Of a DNA stretch of 64,000 nt, positions 61,566-64,000 are shown one piece after another. Under the pieces are notes generated by a model. The model saw only the letters and a list, made by a program, of their open reading frames with translations. It searched no databases and was not told the origin of the DNA. Position numbers and translations under genes: made by a program. The first letter of the stretch is position 1, and every line of letters begins with the position of its first letter. The DNA comes from Streptomonospora nanhaiensis (GTDB lineage: Bacteria > Actinomycetota > Actinomycetes > Streptosporangiales > Streptosporangiaceae), in assembly GCF_026642255.1 (NCBI RefSeq), contig NZ_CP113264.1:6820001-6884000 (forward strand), written 5' to 3'.

Positions 61566-61639
61566 GCGGATGTAGTTCAATGGCAGAACTTCAGCTTCCC
61601 AAGCTGATAGCGCGGGTTCGATTCCCGTCATCCGCTCCA
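61566..61639 (+). tRNA. tRNA-Gly (anticodon CCC)
   Basis: The cloverleaf is complete: acceptor GCGGATG pairs with CATCCGC; D-arm GTTC/GAAC; anticodon stem TCAGC/GCTGA with loop TTCCCAA, anticodon CCC; T-arm CGGG-TTCGATT-CCCG. The discriminator T is followed by an encoded CCA (61637-61639). A 13-bp terminator hairpin follows. Confidence 0.96.
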
Positions 61640-61645
61640 CACAGC

Positions 61646-61685
61646 AGAGGCCAGGTCAGACCGGATTTCCGGTGACCTGGCCTCT
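61646..61685 (+). terminator. Terminator after tRNA-Gly
   Basis: AGAGGCCAGGTCA (61646-61658) pairs perfectly with TGACCTGGCCTCT (61673-61685), 14-base loop. Confidence 0.75.
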
Positions 61686-61760
61686 CGCGTTCCCGGGGCA
61701 GGCCCCCAAGGCCGTGCCACACACGTGCCACACGCCCGTCAGGGCGACTCCGCGGCGAAG

Positions 61761-61928
61761 TCACCGGACGTCGATCACCTCGATGGCACCGGTGGCGGTG
61801 TTCGTGCGTCGAAGGGACACCGGGCGGATGCACACGCCGTGGTCGGCGGCGACCTGTTCGGCCACCTCCCGGGCCAGAGGTTGCGCGGGCCGTTCGGCCC
61901 TCGTTGATTCACCGGTGGGCGTCGGCAC
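61761..61928 (-). pseudogene. Truncated replication initiator of an integrative element
   Basis: A 55-residue frame whose core AQPLAREVAEQVAADHGVCI then RPVSLRRTNTATGAIEVID matches, as I recall the family, the N-terminus of the roughly 500-residue replication initiators of actinobacterial integrative elements (AICEs). It stops right after this part, where the usual CGSTRE...CPPC zinc region should follow. The truncated end faces the tRNA-Gly gene, a typical integration site. Probably a left-over of an excised or deleted element. Confidence 0.5.
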
Positions 61929-61962
61929 CGGCCCGCCCCGTATCGAAGGAGTTCGAGACGGT

Positions 61963-62193
61963 ATGAGCGCCACACCTAACCCGGAGAGGTTCTTTCTCCC
62001 CATGGTCGCCGTCATGTTCACGCTGATGTTGGCGGTCTCGTTGCCGCTCGCACTCCTGACGAGTTGGCCCACGTGGCTCACGGCCCTCATCGGGAGCGGC
62101 GCCAGCGGTCTGGTGAGCCCCCTCATCGTCCGCTGGATCCTCGACCGGCGCGAACGCGTCCGGAGCCGCCCCTCACGTAGCGCCGAGGAATAG
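61963..62193 (+). CDS. Small membrane protein
   Basis: A 76-residue protein with two membrane helices (MVAVMFTLMLAVSLPLALL and WLTALIGSGASGLVSPLIV) and a basic tail (DRRERVRSRPSRSAEE). The ATG follows AAGGAGTTCGAGAC, a usable site. Divergent from the replication-initiator relic, where AICEs often carry small membrane genes, so it may be cargo of the same lost element. Function unknown. Confidence 0.55.
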   Translation: MSATPNPERFFLPMVAVMFTLMLAVSLPLALLTSWPTWLTALIGSGASGLVSPLIVRWILDRRERVRSRPSRSAEE

Positions 62194-62254
62194 CCCCCCT
62201 GCGCAACCGGCCCGCCGACCGGTCGCCTTCACCGCTCTCCTCACCGGAGTCGGA

Positions 62255-62431
62255 GTGCAATGGGTGGCACTGGAATGGCTGACCGAAGGGCGGGTCAGCG
62301 GTACGGCACTGGCTTCGACCGCTTTCTGGTCGGTGCTTCTGGCCAAGGCCGTCAGCACCTACAAGGGTGAACGCCGCGACGCCCCCGCGTCTCAGGCCGC
62401 CTCTTCGGCCGAGGAAGCCCCTGCCCCATAG
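62255..62431 (+). CDS. Possible small hypothetical protein
   Basis: A 58-codon frame from GTG 62255 (MQWVALEWLTEGRVSGTALA then STAFWSVLLAKAV) with a hydrophobic middle and polar, Ala/Glu-rich tail. Upstream in the same frame the sequence also reads well back to about 62220 but without a start codon, so the gene may be truncated at its 5' end. Weak support: CGGAGTCG before the GTG. Confidence 0.35.
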   Translation: MQWVALEWLTEGRVSGTALASTAFWSVLLAKAVSTYKGERRDAPASQAASSAEEAPAP

Positions 62432-62838
62432 ACGTCGGCCCCGGCGGTGATGCCGTCGTCGGAGACGTGGGCGGCTCGGCCCCGCACCGGCGCCCACGGG
62501 CAGGGCCACGAACCCGGCCACCAGGTCGCGCCGCGCACCCACGCTTCCCACAAGCCCGCCTCGGAGGAGTTCTCCCAGTTCAGAGGCTCTCCTTGAGGTT
62601 CGGGAGGCGCCATCCCCGGTCGGCTCCGGAATCGACGTCTACTCTGTCCTTGATTTCGGAGAGTGCTCACACGATCCGGCACCGCGACGCGGCGCCCTCT
62701 CGTGGAGCGCTTCGCGGACCGTCGCGCTCACGCGTCCGCCCACGCCCCCTTCCCCGCCGGCCGCGCCGGTCCGGGTGACGGCTGGCGGGCGGCGGCCCCT
62801 GCGGCAGGCGTTCCCCCACCAGGAGACGAGGCGGAACC
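62432..62838. other. Region without a confident gene, possible element debris
   Basis: On the minus strand around 62510-62620 a frame reads APPEPQGEPLNWENSSEAGL and then WEAWVRGATWWPGSW, which looks protein-like and breaks off with an apparent frame change, so it may be another decayed gene of the element next to the tRNA. Nothing else is supported. Confidence 0.35.
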
Positions 62839-63621
62839 ATGCACGAGCGCGTCGAGCACTCGAACACCCGCGGCACCACACCTTCCCCCGGGCTCGGGGG
62901 CGCCGCGGGCGGGACCCCGGCCCCGTCCTCGTCCGCCGTCGTCGCCGGGAGCACGCTCCTGGTCGAGCGGGCGCTCTCGGAGGGCCGGAGGAACTTCGAC
63001 GCCCTCGGCCGTTCCTGGGACCTGCTGCCCGGGGTGTTCTCGCCCGCGCTCACCTCCAGCACCGGGTTCTACACCCGCCACCTCCCCTTCCCGCAGGGGG
63101 GCCGCTTCCTGGAGATCGGCTGCGGCGCCGGGGTGACCGCCGTGCAGGCCGCGCTCTCCGGGTGCGCCGGGGTGACCGCGGTCGACATCGGTCCCGCCGC
63201 CGCCGCGAACACCGCCCGCAACGCCCGGCGCCACGGCGTCTCCTCCCGGGTCAGGGTCGTGGTCGGCGACGTGTTCGACGCCGTCCCCGACACCGGGTAC
63301 GACCTCGTCTTCTGGGCCATCCCCTACGTCGCCATGCCCGAGGGCTACGAGCACCCCTGCGATCTGACCCGCGCGGTCTTCGACGTCGGCCACCACTGCT
63401 GCCGCTCCTACCTCGCCGGCGCGCGCGCCGTCCTCGCGCCCCGGGGCCGGCTCTTCCTGGGGTTCGGGGACATCGGCTACCGCGACGCGATGGAGGACCT
63501 CGCGGCCGCCCACGGCTGGCGGCCCGAACTCCTGGCCGCCGAACGGGCCGAGCCCGATCACCACATCGAGCACCAGATGTTCGAGCTGCACGACACCACC
63601 CGCACGGCGGGGGACGCCTGA
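62839..63621 (+). CDS. SAM-dependent methyltransferase, class I
   Basis: A 260-residue Rossmann-fold methyltransferase. Motif I is FLEIGCGAGVTAVQAAL, motif II region VTAVDIGPAAAANTARNARRHG, and motif IV VFWAIPYV where HemK/PrmA-type enzymes have NPPY. A 45-residue disordered N-terminus precedes it. The layout resembles small-molecule or ribosomal-protein methyltransferases of the TylF/PrmA neighbourhood; the substrate is unknown. ATG 62839 follows GAGGCGGAACC. Confidence 0.8.
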   Translation: MHERVEHSNTRGTTPSPGLGGAAGGTPAPSSSAVVAGSTLLVERALSEGRRNFDALGRSWDLLPGVFSPALTSSTGFYTRHLPFPQGGRFLEIGCGAGVTAVQAALSGCAGVTAVDIGPAAAANTARNARRHGVSSRVRVVVGDVFDAVPDTGYDLVFWAIPYVAMPEGYEHPCDLTRAVFDVGHHCCRSYLAGARAVLAPRGRLFLGFGDIGYRDAMEDLAAAHGWRPELLAAERAEPDHHIEHQMFELHDTTRTAGDA

Positions 63622-63661
63622 CCGGACGCCGGCTCGCGGCCGTCGGCCCCCGGGGACCGCG

Positions 63662-64000
63662 TCACCCGTCGGTGCGGCGGAACCGGTACCACTGCGGGGA
63701 GGTGCGGTCCATCGGCCACCCCAGGCCGGCGGTGTCCGCGTCCTCGGCGGCGAGGAGCTCCCACCCCGGGAACGCCGCCTCGACGTCCGCCCGCGAGACG
63801 CCCTCGACGAGTCGGCTGTACCGCGACGGCCCGAACGCGAGCAGCAGCAGGGCGGCCCCCGGCGCGGCGAGCGCCGTCACGCCCCGCCCCTCCGCGGCCC
63901 GCTGGTCCGGGTCGAGGCCCTGGAAGCAGCCGACGTCGAGGAAGAGGTCGAACGCGCCCAGGCCGGCCGTCTCCAGGGCGGTCGCGTCGCCCACGGCGTA
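63662..64000 (-). CDS. SAM-dependent methyltransferase, 5' end outside window
   Basis: The C-terminal 112 residues or so of a methyltransferase; the frame stays open to the window edge, so the N-terminus with the SAM-binding motif I is missing. Visible: the motif IV-like strand FDLFLDVGCFQGLDPDQRAAEG, VTALAAPGAALLLLAFGP, SRADVEAAFPGWELL and a final WYRFRRTDG. It is convergent with the methyltransferase before it, 40 bp between stops. The ATG at 63994 in this frame is internal by comparison with normal family length. Confidence 0.72.
   Translation of the reverse strand, partial: YAVGDATALETAGLGAFDLFLDVGCFQGLDPDQRAAEGRGVTALAAPGAALLLLAFGPSRYSRLVEGVSRADVEAAFPGWELLAAEDADTAGLGWPMDRTSPQWYRFRRTDG

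Overview
The window is GC-rich chromosomal DNA (well above 70 % in the coding parts) with heavy GTG/TTG start use, many 4-bp start/stop overlaps and actinobacterial families (PucR, DUF397, DUF2795, SAV_2336-like vWA, NADAR, mycothiol-type DinB protein, bifunctional-type Dcd). This fits a filamentous actinomycete of the Nocardiopsaceae/Streptosporangiales kind; the genus is an inference from overall look, not a database match. No rRNA, CRISPR array or intact prophage was seen; there is one tRNA.

Layout. 1-5.6 kb: a small unknown protein, then an SsuABC/NMT1-type ABC importer coupled to a RutA-like flavin monooxygenase, then a DUF2795 protein. 5.6-11 kb: fatty-acid desaturase, aminoglycoside-phosphotransferase-like protein, a PucR regulator broken by two compensating frameshifts, and an MHS-family transporter. 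11-15.5 kb: a divergent pair (alpha/beta hydrolase and NhaA antiporter) that share the same 25-bp leader element in opposite orientation, then a cold-shock protein and a DEAD-box helicase. 15.8-21.9 kb: a urea amidolyase operon (GntR - urea carboxylase - allophanate hydrolase). 22-25.5 kb: a TAXI solute-binding lipoprotein convergent with a TctDE-like two-component system, with a small amyloid-motif-like protein upstream of it.

26-34.6 kb is the most unusual part: a four-gene, tightly overlapping operon encoding trypsin-like protease -> VMAP-like protein -> MoxR-type AAA+ ATPase -> a 1494-residue vWA-STAND NTPase-TPR fusion. I read it as a member of the vWA-MoxR-VMAP 'ternary' NTP-dependent conflict/immunity systems, with an orphan DUF397 protein beside it.

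34.8-37.7 kb: a DoxX / MarR / DODA-type dioxygenase set with shared operator-like sites (probable quinone/electrophile response), a NADAR protein and a 20-codon relic of a short-chain dehydrogenase. 37.7-42 kb: a receptor Ser/Thr kinase whose outer domain is a PstS-like phosphate-binding domain, plus two unknown proteins. 42-49 kb: TetR, L,D-transpeptidase, SMR efflux plus TetR, AraC with a divergent DinB-like protein, and a D-Ala-D-Ala carboxypeptidase. 49-60.5 kb: a dipeptide-type ABC operon, a PH-like membrane protein, a rhomboid protease and a glycine-betaine ABC operon. 60.8-64 kb: dCTP deaminase, tRNA-Gly(CCC) with what looks like a relic of an integrative element (truncated replication initiator), and two methyltransferases, the last cut by the window end.
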